NCBI RefSeq assembly: GCF_038502225.1 | Contig: NC_091300.1 | Coordinates: 49,404,079 to 49,468,078 of the forward strand | Length of the DNA stretch: 64,000 nt | DNA from: Cherax quadricarinatus | Taxonomy: Eukaryota > Arthropoda > Malacostraca > Decapoda > Parastacidae | Reading direction: 5' to 3' | Shown here: positions 10,195 through 20,994 of the stretch, piece by piece | Layout of the letters: each line of letters starts with the position of its first letter | How positions within the stretch are numbered: the first letter of the stretch is position 1 | Position numbers and translations under genes: made by a program | Notes under the pieces: model-generated | Database searches by the model: none | The model's input: only the letters and a program-made list of their open reading frames with translations | Told to the model about the DNA's origin: nothing

Positions 10195-12561
10195 TTATTT
10201 GTCCAGTGTATTATTAAATTCTTCCCAAATTCTATTAATTATAAATGGATCTAATTTATATAAACCAAAGGAAATATTCATATTATTGTCAAAACTGCTT
10301 TTTATGAAACAAGATTCAATTATATTCCTGTCGACCATGGACTTGCTTGATACTACTTTCTCAACTTTTTGAAAATCAATTGGATGGTTAAAATCTCTTA
10401 CATGAATAAATAGAGCATTGGAATCTTGTCCAGTTCTAATGCTATATTTATGTTGTTTTAATCTTAGTTCGAGATTTTTACCAGTTTGACCGTAATAAAC
10501 TTTATCGCAAATTTTACAAGGAATCTTATAGACACATCCATCAGCATTTTGGGGGGAATTCTTTATCAAAAGTTTTTTTACTGTATCAAGATTTTTGAAT
10601 ACAACTTTAATATTAAAAGTCTTAAGAAGAGAAGGCATATCAACCAAGTTTTCATGGTAAGGGAGAACCAACATATTTTTAGTTGAATAAGGCTGGTTGT
10701 CCCTTTTTGGATTGTAAAAAGTATTTCTAGCAACTTTAAAAGATTTATCAATTACATTTCTTGGGTATTTTAAATCATTACCTATTTCATAAATTTTGGA
10801 TATTTCCTCATCTATGAACTCAGGACTACAAATTCGTAAAGCTCTCAAAAACATTGATGAGAAAACAGACAGTTTGACTCTATCTTGATGCGAGGAATAA
10901 TAGTGGACATAGGAACAGTTATTTGTAGGTTTTCTGTAAATTTTAAATTTGAATTCATTATTACCCTTAATAATTAAAACATCTAGAAAAGGCAATGAGT
11001 TATTTTCTTCAAACTCAACAGTAAAGTTTATAGAATGGGCTAAGCTATTTAATTTTCCAAGGAAATGGTGTATATCTACATTTTTGGGCATAAGACACAA
11101 AATATCATCAACATATCTGAACCATTTAGCTCTATTAGGGAGGATTGTGTTAAGCAACCTTGTTTCAAAAAATTCCATGTATAGGTTACTAAGAACAGGT
11201 GAAAGAGGATTTCCCATTGCCATACCAAACTTCTGAGTGTAAAACTTATCATTAAATACAAATTTTGCATCAACAATGCAAAGTTTAATAAGTTTAATGA
11301 TAGTAGGAACTGGCAATGGTAAATCATAGTTAACGAGTTCTTCAGATAAGAAACTTAATAAATCATCAACAGGAACTTTCGTAAACAAGGAAGTAACATC
11401 AAAACTAACCATGTTAAAATCATTTAAGTCAGTCAAGGAGCTTAATTTATCAACCAAGTCTATGTTGTTTTTAACATTAAAGTTAGAAATTTTGCCAACA
11501 ATAGGGCTCAAAATATCAACAAGCCATTTGGATAATTTATATGAAACTGACCCTATGGAGCTAATAATTGGTCTGACTGGATTCCCTGGTTTGTGTGTTT
11601 TTATTAGTCCATACATGTAAGGTAAAGATGGATTAGTGGAAGTAAATTGTTTGACTAATTCATCTTTGCCTTTCAGTAGAAGTTTTATTGTTTTATTGAA
11701 ATTGCTGTTAACGGTTTCTAGGGGATTTTTCCTAAGTTTAGAATAGGTTTCAGTATCATCTAAGAGATTATTCATTTTTTCTTGGTAATCATTTTCTTTC
11801 ATAATTACTATTGCATTTATTTTGTCTGCTTTAGTAAGGCGCAAATTTTTATTGTTATTAAGTGTATCATAAGACTTAAAGAATCTTTGAGGGCAATTGG
11901 GAATGTTTGGTTTTAACATAGAGCTATATACCATTCCTTTACTAATATTAATTTCATCAGAGGATAAATCAGAAAATTTTTCAAAGTTACAAAAGGCTTT
12001 TGCAATTTCAACATTATTAAGTTTTTTTGAAGTTGCAAAACTTAGGCCAAAACCTAGAGCAGCAGTTGTATGTTTGTCTAAAATTTCATCTGATAAGTTA
12101 ATTACAAAATTGTTATTAGCATGCTTTGTCCAATCACTATTTTCAATTAAAATGTCTAATTTTCTTTGTAGTTTGCTCTTGAGTTCATTACAAATTCTTC
12201 TGAGTTTATTATAGCAATGATCCAACATACTGTGTTTCCATTCTGATGGAATGGCCTGATTAAAAGAGTATTTTTTGTTTCTCAATATTTTGAATGCTTC
12301 CTTCTCCTGTATTTTAGTTATTTCAATATGTTTCTGAAGAATAATTCTCATAAAATCATCAAAAGGACGATCTCTCATGTCAAGGAGTCTATTGGGTAAA
12401 AGAGACTTGGGCAGAACTTGTTCATTTAAACAATTTTTTAAAAAATTAAGTCGAATTTTTAACTTGTGGGACTTGATCAGTGCAGAAGAAAACTGTGAAA
12501 CAAAAGATATATGATTAGGAAAGCTTATCGAGAACATTCTGAAGAGTCGTGTGGTATCCAT
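10195..12561 (-). CDS. PLE-1 copy 1: Penelope-like reverse transcriptase/GIY-YIG endonuclease
   Basis: Intact 788-residue polyprotein of a Penelope-like retroelement, which copies its RNA at a nicked target. The start is chosen at the ATG at 12561 (MDTTRLFRMF). The open frame runs on to a TTG inside the ribozyme, but a TAG stop lies just beyond. RT motifs include FDVTSLFTKVP, GMAMGNPLSPVLSNLY and FRYVDDILC (YVDD near residue 483). The C-terminal GIY-YIG domain starts near residue 672 with CVYKIPCKICDKVYYGQTG, the conserved R in LELRLKQHK and a candidate catalytic E in NIIESCFI. A 76-nt leader would separate the predicted ribozyme cleavage site from the ATG. It is the only complete copy here, near-identical to copies 3 and 4, so the family is young. 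Confidence 0.93.
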   Translation of the reverse strand: MDTTRLFRMFSISFPNHISFVSQFSSALIKSHKLKIRLNFLKNCLNEQVLPKSLLPNRLLDMRDRPFDDFMRIILQKHIEITKIQEKEAFKILRNKKYSFNQAIPSEWKHSMLDHCYNKLRRICNELKSKLQRKLDILIENSDWTKHANNNFVINLSDEILDKHTTAALGFGLSFATSKKLNNVEIAKAFCNFEKFSDLSSDEINISKGMVYSSMLKPNIPNCPQRFFKSYDTLNNNKNLRLTKADKINAIVIMKENDYQEKMNNLLDDTETYSKLRKNPLETVNSNFNKTIKLLLKGKDELVKQFTSTNPSLPYMYGLIKTHKPGNPVRPIISSIGSVSYKLSKWLVDILSPIVGKISNFNVKNNIDLVDKLSSLTDLNDFNMVSFDVTSLFTKVPVDDLLSFLSEELVNYDLPLPVPTIIKLIKLCIVDAKFVFNDKFYTQKFGMAMGNPLSPVLSNLYMEFFETRLLNTILPNRAKWFRYVDDILCLMPKNVDIHHFLGKLNSLAHSINFTVEFEENNSLPFLDVLIIKGNNEFKFKIYRKPTNNCSYVHYYSSHQDRVKLSVFSSMFLRALRICSPEFIDEEISKIYEIGNDLKYPRNVIDKSFKVARNTFYNPKRDNQPYSTKNMLVLPYHENLVDMPSLLKTFNIKVVFKNLDTVKKLLIKNSPQNADGCVYKIPCKICDKVYYGQTGKNLELRLKQHKYSIRTGQDSNALFIHVRDFNHPIDFQKVEKVVSSKSMVDRNIIESCFIKSSFDNNMNISFGLYKLDPFIINRIWEEFNNTLDK

Positions 12562-12834
12562 TAATGCAATAAGATCACAGTAAACAGGTGATTTCAGAAT
12601 ATGCAAAACAACCACTCTGAAAGAATAGAGAAATTCCAAGCGCTTTCGTGACTACTCACATTATCAAGGAACTATGAAAGTAAAGCATCCAAGGAAGCTA
12701 TATAAGGGGTCTGGCCAGCACCTCACTATCAGATCCCACAACGGTTAAACACGTGACGCGCGGCGAGCCAACTTGGATAGGTCCTTTGCACAACTCACCA
12801 ACAAACTATTCTACCCAAGAAAATTTAAAAATTA
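12562..12834 (-). repeat. PLE-1 pLTR shared by copies 2 and 1
   Basis: The 273 bp between the stop of copy 2 and the start of copy 1. It serves as 3' repeat of the truncated upstream unit and 5' repeat of the complete unit, the tandem arrangement typical of PLEs. It contains the ribozyme and the CTTATATAGC box. Confidence 0.85.
12632..12673 (-). ncRNA. Hammerhead ribozyme, family F (PLE-1 pLTR)
   Basis: Same fold as 9991-10033. Predicted cleavage lies between minus-strand T at 12638 and G at 12637, giving the 5' end of the copy 1 transcript. Confidence 0.8.
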
Positions 12835-13287
12835 TTATTTGTCCAGTGTATTATTAAATTCTTCCCAAATTCTATTAATTATAAATGGATCTAATTTATA
12901 TAAACCAAAGGAAATATTCATATTATTGTCAAAACTGCTTTTTATGAAACAAGATTCAATTATATTCCTGTCGACCATGGACTTGCTTGATACTACTTTC
13001 TCAACTTTTTGAAAATCAATTGGATGGTTAAAATCTCTTACATGAATAAATAGAGCATTGGAATCTTGTCCAGTTCTAATGCTATATTTATGTTGTTTTA
13101 ATCTTAGTTCGAGATTTTTACCAGTTTGACCGTAATAAACTTTATCGCAAATTTTACAAGGAATCTTATAGACACATCCATCAGCATTTTGGGGGGAATT
13201 CTTTATCAAAAGTTTTTTTACTGTATCAAGATTTTTGAATACAACTTTAATATTAAAAGTCTTAAGAAGAGAAGGCATATCAACCAA
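12835..13287 (-). pseudogene. PLE-1 copy 2: C-terminal GIY-YIG part only
   Basis: The last 150 residues of the PLE-1 protein, starting at VDMPSLLKTFN and identical to copy 1. It is truncated at 13287/13288, where the sequence flips to the plus-strand copy 3. It lies head-to-tail upstream of copy 1. Confidence 0.88.
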
Positions 13288-14846
13288 AACTTAGGAAAAA
13301 TCCCCTAGAAACCGTTAACAGCAATTTCAATAAAACAATAAAACTTCTACTGAAAGGCAAAGATGAATTAGTCAAACAATTTACTTCCACTAATCCATCT
13401 TTACCTTACATGTATGGACTAATAAAAACACACAAACCAGGGAATCCAGTCAGACCAATTATTAGCTCCATAGGGTCAGTTTCATATAAATTATCCAAAT
13501 GGCTTGTTGATATTTTGAGCCCTATTGTTGGCAAAATTTCTAACTTTAATGTTAAAAACAACATAGACTTGGTTGATAAATTAAGCTCCTTGACTGACTT
13601 AAATGATTTTAACATGGTTAGTTTTGATGTTACTTCCTTGTTTACGAAAGTTCCTGTTGATGATTTATTAAGTTTCTTATCTGAAGAACTCGTTAACTAT
13701 GATTTACCATTGCCAGTTCCTACTATCATTAAACTTATTAAACTTTGCATTGTTGATGCAAAATTTGTATTTAATGATAAGTTTTACACTCAGAAGTTTG
13801 GTATGGCAATGGGAAATCCTCTTTCACCTGTTCTTAGTAACCTATACATGGAATTTTTTGAAACAAGGTTGCTTAACACAATCCTCCCTAATAGAGCTAA
13901 ATGGTTCAGATATGTTGATGATATTTTGTGTCTTATGCCCAAAAATGTAGATATACACCATTTCCTTGGAAAATTAAATAGCTTAGCCCATTCTATAAAC
14001 TTTACTGTTGAGTTTGAAGAAAATAACTCATTGCCTTTTCTAGATGTTTTAATTATTAAGGGTAATAATGAATTCAAATTTAAAATTTACAGAAAACCTA
14101 CAAATAACTGTTCCTATGTCCACTATTATTCCTCGCATCAAGATAGAGTCAAACTGTCTGTTTTCTCATCAATGTTTTTGAGAGCTTTACGAATTTGTAG
14201 TCCTGAGTTCATAGATGAGGAAATATCCAAAATTTATGAAATAGGTAATGATTTAAAATACCCAAGAAATGTAATTGATAAATCTTTTAAAGTTGCTAGA
14301 AATACTTTTTACAATCCAAAAAGGGACAACCAGCCTTATTCAACTAAAAATATGTTGGTTCTCCCTTACCATGAAAACTTGGTTGATATGCCTTCTCTTC
14401 TTAAGACTTTTAATATTAAAGTTGTATTCAAAAATCTTGATACAGTAAAAAAACTTTTGATAAAGAATTCCCCCCAAAATGCTGATGGATGTGTCTATAA
14501 GATTCCTTGTAAAATTTGCGATAAAGTTTATTACGGTCAAACTGGTAAAAATCTCGAACTAAGATTAAAACAACATAAATATAGCATTAGAACTGGACAA
14601 GATTCCAATGCTCTATTTATTCATGTAAGAGATTTTAACCATCCAATTGATTTTCAAAAAGTTGAGAAAGTAGTATCAAGCAAGTCCATGGTCGACAGGA
14701 ATATAATTGAATCTTGTTTCATAAAAAGCAGTTTTGACAATAATATGAATATTTCCTTTGGTTTATATAAATTAGATCCATTTATAATTAATAGAATTTG
14801 GGAAGAATTTAATAATACACTGGACAAATTTTCTTGGGTAGAATAA
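13288..14846 (+). pseudogene. PLE-1 copy 3: 5'-truncated RT/GIY-YIG
   Basis: Begins inside the protein at LRKNPLETV, runs through TSLFTKVP, YVDD and the GIY-YIG domain, and stays open. The first in-frame ATG is at 13410 (478 codons). A small deletion after LDK replaces the normal stop, so the protein would end FSWVE. It is joined head-to-head to copy 2 at 13287/13288 and head-to-tail to copy 4. Confidence 0.88.
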
Positions 14847-15090
14847 CTTGGGGGTGAGTTGTGCAAAGGACCTATCCAAGTTGGCTCGCCGCGCGTCACG
14901 TGTTTAACCGTTGTGGGATCTGATAGTGAGGTGCTGGCCAGACCCCTTATATAGCTTCCTTGGATGCTTTACTTTCATAGTTCCTTGATAATGTGAGTTG
15001 CCACGAAAGCGCTTGGAATTTCTCTATTCTTTCAAAGTGGTTGTTTTGCATATTTTGAAATCACCTGTTTACTGTGATCTTATTGCATAT
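14847..15090 (+). repeat. PLE-1 pLTR shared by copies 3 and 4
   Basis: Plus-strand terminal repeat with CTTATATAGC at about 14947-14956 and a ribozyme at 14979-15020. It ends ACTGTGATCTTATTGCAT before the truncated copy 4 coding region. Confidence 0.85.
14979..15020 (+). ncRNA. Hammerhead ribozyme, family F, stem II altered
   Basis: Core TTGATAA and AGCGCT helix III are intact, but stem II reads GTGAGTTGCCAC, a shorter stem than the GTGA/TCAC of the other three copies. Confidence 0.7.
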
Positions 15091-17265
15091 CGTCCTTTTG
15101 ATGATTTTATGAGAATTATTCTTCAGAAACATATTGAAATAACTAAAATACAGGAGAAGGAAGCATTCAAAATATTGAGAAACAAAAAATACTCTTTTAA
15201 TCAGGCCATTCCATCAGAATGGAAACACAGTATGTTGGATCATTGCTATAATAAACTCAGAAGAATTTGTAATGAACTCAAGAGCAAACTACAAAGAAAA
15301 TTAGACATTTTAATTGAAAATAGTGATTGGACAAAGCATGCTAATAACAATTTTGTAATTAACTTATCAGATGAAATTTTAGACAAACATACAACTGCTG
15401 CTCTAGGTTTTGGCCTAAGTTTTGCAACTTCAAAAAAACTTAATAATGTTGAAATTGCAAAAGCCTTTTGTAACTTTGAAAAATTTTCTGATTTATCCTC
15501 TGATGAAATTAATATTAGTAAAGGAATGGTATATAGCTCTATGTTAAAACCAAACATTCCCAATTGCCCTCAAAGATTCTTTAAGTCTTATGATACACTT
15601 AATAACAATAAAAATTTGCGCCTTACTAAAGCAGACAAAATAAATGCAATAGTAATTATGAAAGAAAATGATTACCAAGAAAAAATGAATAATCTCTTAG
15701 ATGATACTGAAACCTATTCTAAACTTAGGAAAAATCCCCTAGAAACCGTTAACAGCAATTTCAATAAAACAATAAAACTTCTACTGAAAGGCAAAGATGA
15801 ATTAGTCAAACAATTTACTTCCACTAATCCATCTTTACCTTACATGTATGGACTAATAAAAACACACAAACCAGGGAATCCAGTCAGACCAATTATTAGC
15901 TCCATAGGGTCAGTTTCATATAAATTATCCAAATGGCTTGTTGATATTTTGAGCCCTATTGTTGGCAAAATTTCTAACTTTAATGTTAAAAACAACATAG
16001 ACTTGGTTGATAAATTAAGCTCCTTGACTGACTTAAATGATTTTAACATGGTTAGTTTTGATGTTACTTCCTTGTTTACGAAAGTTCCTGTTGATGATTT
16101 ATTAAGTTTCTTATCTGAAGAACTCGTTAACTATGATTTACCATTGCCAGTTCCTACTATCATTAAACTTATTAAACTTTGCATTGTTGATGCAAAATTT
16201 GTATTTAATGATAAGTTTTACACTCAGAAGTTTGGTATGGCAATGGGAAATCCTCTTTCACCTGTTCTTAGTAACCTATACATGGAATTTTTTGAAACAA
16301 GGTTGCTTAACACAATCCTCCCTAATAGAGCTAAATGGTTCAGATATGTTGATGATATTTTGTGTCTTATGCCCAAAAATGTAGATATACACCATTTCCT
16401 TGGAAAATTAAATAGCTTAGCCCATTCTATAAACTTTACTGTTGAGTTTGAAGAAAATAACTCATTGCCTTTTCTAGATGTTTTAATTATTAAGGGTAAT
16501 AATGAATTCAAATTTAAAATTTACAGAAAACCTACAAATAACTGTTCCTATGTCCACTATTATTCCTCGCATCAAGATAGAGTCAAACTGTCTGTTTTCT
16601 CATCAATGTTTCTGAGAGCTTTACGAATTTGTAGTCCTGAGTTCATAGATGAGGAAATATCCAAAATTTATGAAATAGGTAATGATTTAAAATACCCAAG
16701 AAATGTAATTGATAAATCTTTTAAAGTTGCTAGAAATACTTTTTACAATCCAAAAAGGGACAACCAGCCTTATTCAACTAAAAATATGTTGGTTCTCCCT
16801 TACCATGAAAACTTGGTTGATATGCCTTCTCTTCTTAAGACTTTTAATATTAAAGTTGTATTCAAAAATCTTGATACAGTAAAAAAACTTTTGATAAAGA
16901 ATTCCCCCCAAAATGCTGATGGATGTGTCTATAAGATTCCTTGTAAAATTTGCGATAAAGTTTATTACGGTCAAACTGGTAAAAATCTCGAACTAAGATT
17001 AAAACAACATAAATATAGCATTAGAACTGGACAAGATTCCAATGCTCTATTTATTCATGTAAGAGATTTTAACCATCCAATTGATTTTCAAAAAGTTGAG
17101 AAAGTAGTATCAAGCAAGTCCATGGTCGACAGGAATATAATTGAATCTTGTTTCATAAAAAGCAGTTTTGACAATAATATGAATATTTCCTTTGGTTTAT
17201 ATAAATTAGATCCATTTATAATTAATAGAATTTGGGAAGAATTTAATAATACACTGGACAAATAA
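15091..17265 (+). pseudogene. PLE-1 copy 4: RT/GIY-YIG lacking about 65 N-terminal residues
   Basis: Nearly complete. The pLTR is fused directly to RPFDDFMRII, so the first 60-70 residues of copy 1 (MDTTRLF to LLDMRD) are absent. The frame is then open to the stop at 17265 with all RT and GIY-YIG motifs. The first in-frame ATG is at 15109. The long open frame from 14998 passes through pLTR sequence and starts at TTG, so it is not taken as the gene. Without the N-terminus it is probably inactive, though the catalytic residues are intact. Confidence 0.85.
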
Positions 17266-17620
<355 letters not shown>

Positions 17621-17666
17621 TATTTACATAATTACATGATGTTGTCCACCCTGACTCCATTATCGA

Positions 17667-20600
17667 CTAGCTATACAATGTGTGTGCATAACTAGCGTAG
17701 GAGTCAGACAAGTCAGTAGGTACGTCAATGTCACAGAAATGTACTGTTGTCCTGGGTCGCAGGCCATAAGTATGGAGCCTTACTGGGCCGTCTTCCGTAC
17801 CAGTAGTAGTGGGAGAAGGGATAGACGGTTTGTCCCTAACATTAGTCTGATCGTGGCGTTGCAACGCACGCGCCTCCAGCTCTGCTTCGGCCTGCATATG
17901 GTCCACATACTTCATGTGATCAAGGTGGGCTTCCTTGATAGTTCCCGTAGCAATCTCCCTCACCTCGAACTTATTGCCACGGAGCTGTCGTAGGACACGG
18001 TAAGGACCCACAAACTTTGGGACAAGTTTGTGCATACCTGGGGTCTGCACTGGGTTGAGCAACATAACTTTGCAACCTGGTTCCACTTTGCTTTCCTTGG
18101 CGCGGGCATTGCGCTCAGACGTGAACCTATCAGTAGCTTTCATAAGGTTCTCTCGTACCCGCTGGAAGACAAGCTGCGTTGTCCTCATCTTTACTACACT
18201 GGGGTTATCAGTATCGTAAGTAGGTCTAGGTGGAGCAAACAGAATTTCATATGGTAAGCGCTTGTCATAGCCATACAAAGCAAAATGAGGTGTCTCACCG
18301 ATCGAGCTGTTGAGGGAGGAATTTAATGTACACTGAACATCTGGGATAGCCTCATCCCATGTAGTACAACTTGGGTTAACGGTTACTCTGAGCACCTCCA
18401 GGACTTTGCGATTTGTACGTTCAGCAAGACCATTACTCGCAGGGTGGCGTGGAGCTACTGGCGCTTGATGAATGTTGAATCTGGAGCAAAGATCCTGCAT
18501 TATGCCATTTATAAACTCAGACCCATTGTCTGACAGAAGGACACGTGGGCAAGTATGACGAAGAACAACATGCTCACGGAAAGCACTAGCGACCGTTTCG
18601 GCGGTTTTATCAGGAATGGGTACTAATTCACTGTACCGCGTCAAGTTATCTACCATTACAAGCAGGTGCTTATTTCCCTTCTCCGAGGTCGAGAAGTTCG
18701 TCAACAGGTCGACAGAAGTTCTCTCCCAGGGCTCCTTTGTAATGGGATACTTTAGAATGGGGTTAGGGCCTGTAATGGTACCCTTGTGCTGTAGGCAAAC
18801 AACACACTGGTGTACATGCTTGGCAATGTCCGCTGCCATCTTAGGCCAGAAATATTTCATTTGTGCCTGTTTGATACTGCGGTCCTTCCCGGGGTACGCT
18901 ACACCTGGGACATTGTGAATCAACCTAATTGTAGCTGGTATCATGGACTCTGGTATCACCAGTTGGTATATGGTTCTGCCGGGGTCCACCAGCTGTGCAA
19001 CACGGCACAGTACTCCCTGGTTGACCACCAAATCCTTCAGTGGAACGGGAGACTTGACCTGTAAGTCAACGTCCTCCTTGGTCAGGAAACGAAGGACTGG
19101 AGACCACACAGGGTCCTGTCGTTGGGCTCTCTCGAGATCCTCAACAGAGAACGAATTGCCTACACTCACGAATGCTATATGTCTCGACAGGGCATCAGCT
19201 ACAACATTTTGCTTACTTGGGACATAGCAAATTTCAGGGTTGTAGTCATTGAACGTGAGCGACCACCGAGCATGCTTTCCCGAGAGGTTCTTATTCGCAA
19301 AAAGGGCAAATAAGGGTAAATGATCTGTATAAATCTTGATAGGATAATGATAGATGATATCCCGAAAATGACTCAGGGCCCATACAATGGCTAAAGCTTC
19401 TAGCTCTGTCACTGAATAATTGACTTCCGCTTTAGTAAGGACACGGCTAGCATAGGAAATAGGCTGTTGCTTACCATTAGATTCCTGTGACAAGACTGCA
19501 CCGATGCCAACTTTGCTGGCATCAGTCGTCAAGGTAAATGCCTTGGTGAAATCAGGGAATCTAAGGGTTGGGGCTGATGTTAACTTGTTCTTAAGAATGA
19601 CAAAAGCTCGTTCCTGATCACACGTTCACTCAAAAGGGGCATCCTTCTTAAGTAAGCGTGTCAGGGGTGCAGCAATGGTGGAGAAACCTGCGATAAAGGT
19701 GTGGTAGAAACCCGCCAGGCCTATGAAGGACCGGACTGCATCCGCCGTCATGGGTCTGGGGAATTTCTGCACGGCCGAGATTTTAGACTCGTCCGTCTTT
19801 ATGCCATTCTGAGTCACTACGTGACCCAGAAATTTTATTTCCTTCCGGAGGAAATGACATTTGGAGAGCTTTACCTTAAGATTTGCCTGAGCTAGCCTGT
19901 CCAATACCCTGTCAAGTTTCTCAAGATGTGACGGGACATCTTGCAACATGACTATGAGATCATCCAGGTAGACCATGAGCGTGCCACCTAGGAGGGTACG
20001 GAAAATTGTCGTCATCAAACGACTAAATGTGATTGGGCTTCCGCGCAAGCCGAAAGGCATCATCCTGAACTGGTAATGACCAGTTGGAGTAGAGAAAGCT
20101 GTCAACTCTCTGCTCTCATCATCGAGGGGGATCTGCCAGAACCCTTGAAGAAGATCAAGAGTTGAAAAGACCTTATTATCGCCGATGTTCTGCAACAGGT
20201 CGTTCAGAACTGGCAATGGAAAGCGGTCTGGGATGGTACATGCATTCAGTTTCCTGTAATCGATAACAGGGCGCCAGGTTCCGTCTTTCTTGGGAACCAG
20301 AATAAGGGGAGCATTCCACGGGGAAGTGGACTCCTCAATAACTCCATCACGGAGCATCCGTGTAATGAGTTCTTCGGCGAAGACTCTTTGCGCATGTGGC
20401 AGGCGATACGCAGGTACATAAATGGGTTTAGTACCTTTGTCAAGTGGAATACGGTGAGAGATCAGTGGGGTCAAACCCATTGACTCACCTTCTAGTGCGA
20501 CTGCAGAACGTGCACGATTGAGAACCTGGAGAAGTTTTGGGACCTCTTCAGGATAATCTGTCAATGCTAGATCATCTTCCTGCACTGGCCGGGTGTTGGA

Positions 20601-20780
20601 AGAGTCAGCAGCAGACTCGCCTGGGAGAACTGCACTCACAAGGAAGTCAACTGGGGCTTCACCCTCCACTCTCACCGGGAGAGGGAATCTGACAAGGTCG
20701 ACAAGTGAGGTATTCTTCCGCAGGGGAAATTCTCGACTATGCATGTTGACAACAAGGACTGGGTAGGAGTGAGTACACAA
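17667..20780 (-). pseudogene. Ty3/Gypsy pol (RT, RNase H, integrase) with one in-frame stop
   Basis: Pol of an LTR retrotransposon. The first part (20780-19626) has the RT with KKDGTWRPVIDYRKLN and YLDD near residue 271. A TGA at 19626-19628 interrupts it between RT and RNase H. The same frame continues with RNase H (TTDAS, ELEALAIVWAL, YTDH, VADALSR) and integrase with D275, D335 and E371 counted from 19532, spacing DD35E. The integrase zinc motif keeps H206, C243 and C246, but the second histidine position reads AYPG. Gag and protease are not recognised upstream and no LTR was found, so the element is truncated at both ends. Confidence 0.88.
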
Positions 20781-20994
20781 CGGACAGTGTGAGGGAGTGA
20801 CCGCAAGCCAGTCCGTGGAGGGGGAGCACTTGTGTCTGTCAAGTCAGTCGGCCTAGGAGTGAGGGAGAGGCATGGGCCGGCAGGCTGGCATGCCTACCTA
20901 GAGGCCTGGCTACAGAGGGCAGCACCTGAGTGGCGCGAAATATGAACTAAGCTGGCAGACAGCATGGGCTGTCTGTGCAGACAGTACAGGCTGT
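20781..20994. other. Unassigned spacer
   Basis: GC-richer stretch with GGCTGTCTGTGCAGACAGTA inverted motifs around 20965-20990. It could be leftover Gypsy 5' sequence, but no protease or gag motif is visible. Confidence 0.4.

Noticed and set aside
14998..15090. N-terminal extension of PLE-1 copy 4 (and 12639-12562 of copy 1) as protein
   Set aside because: The extension is pLTR and ribozyme sequence, starts at TTG, and an in-frame stop lies upstream in copy 1. The true start in copy 1 is the ATG at 12561.
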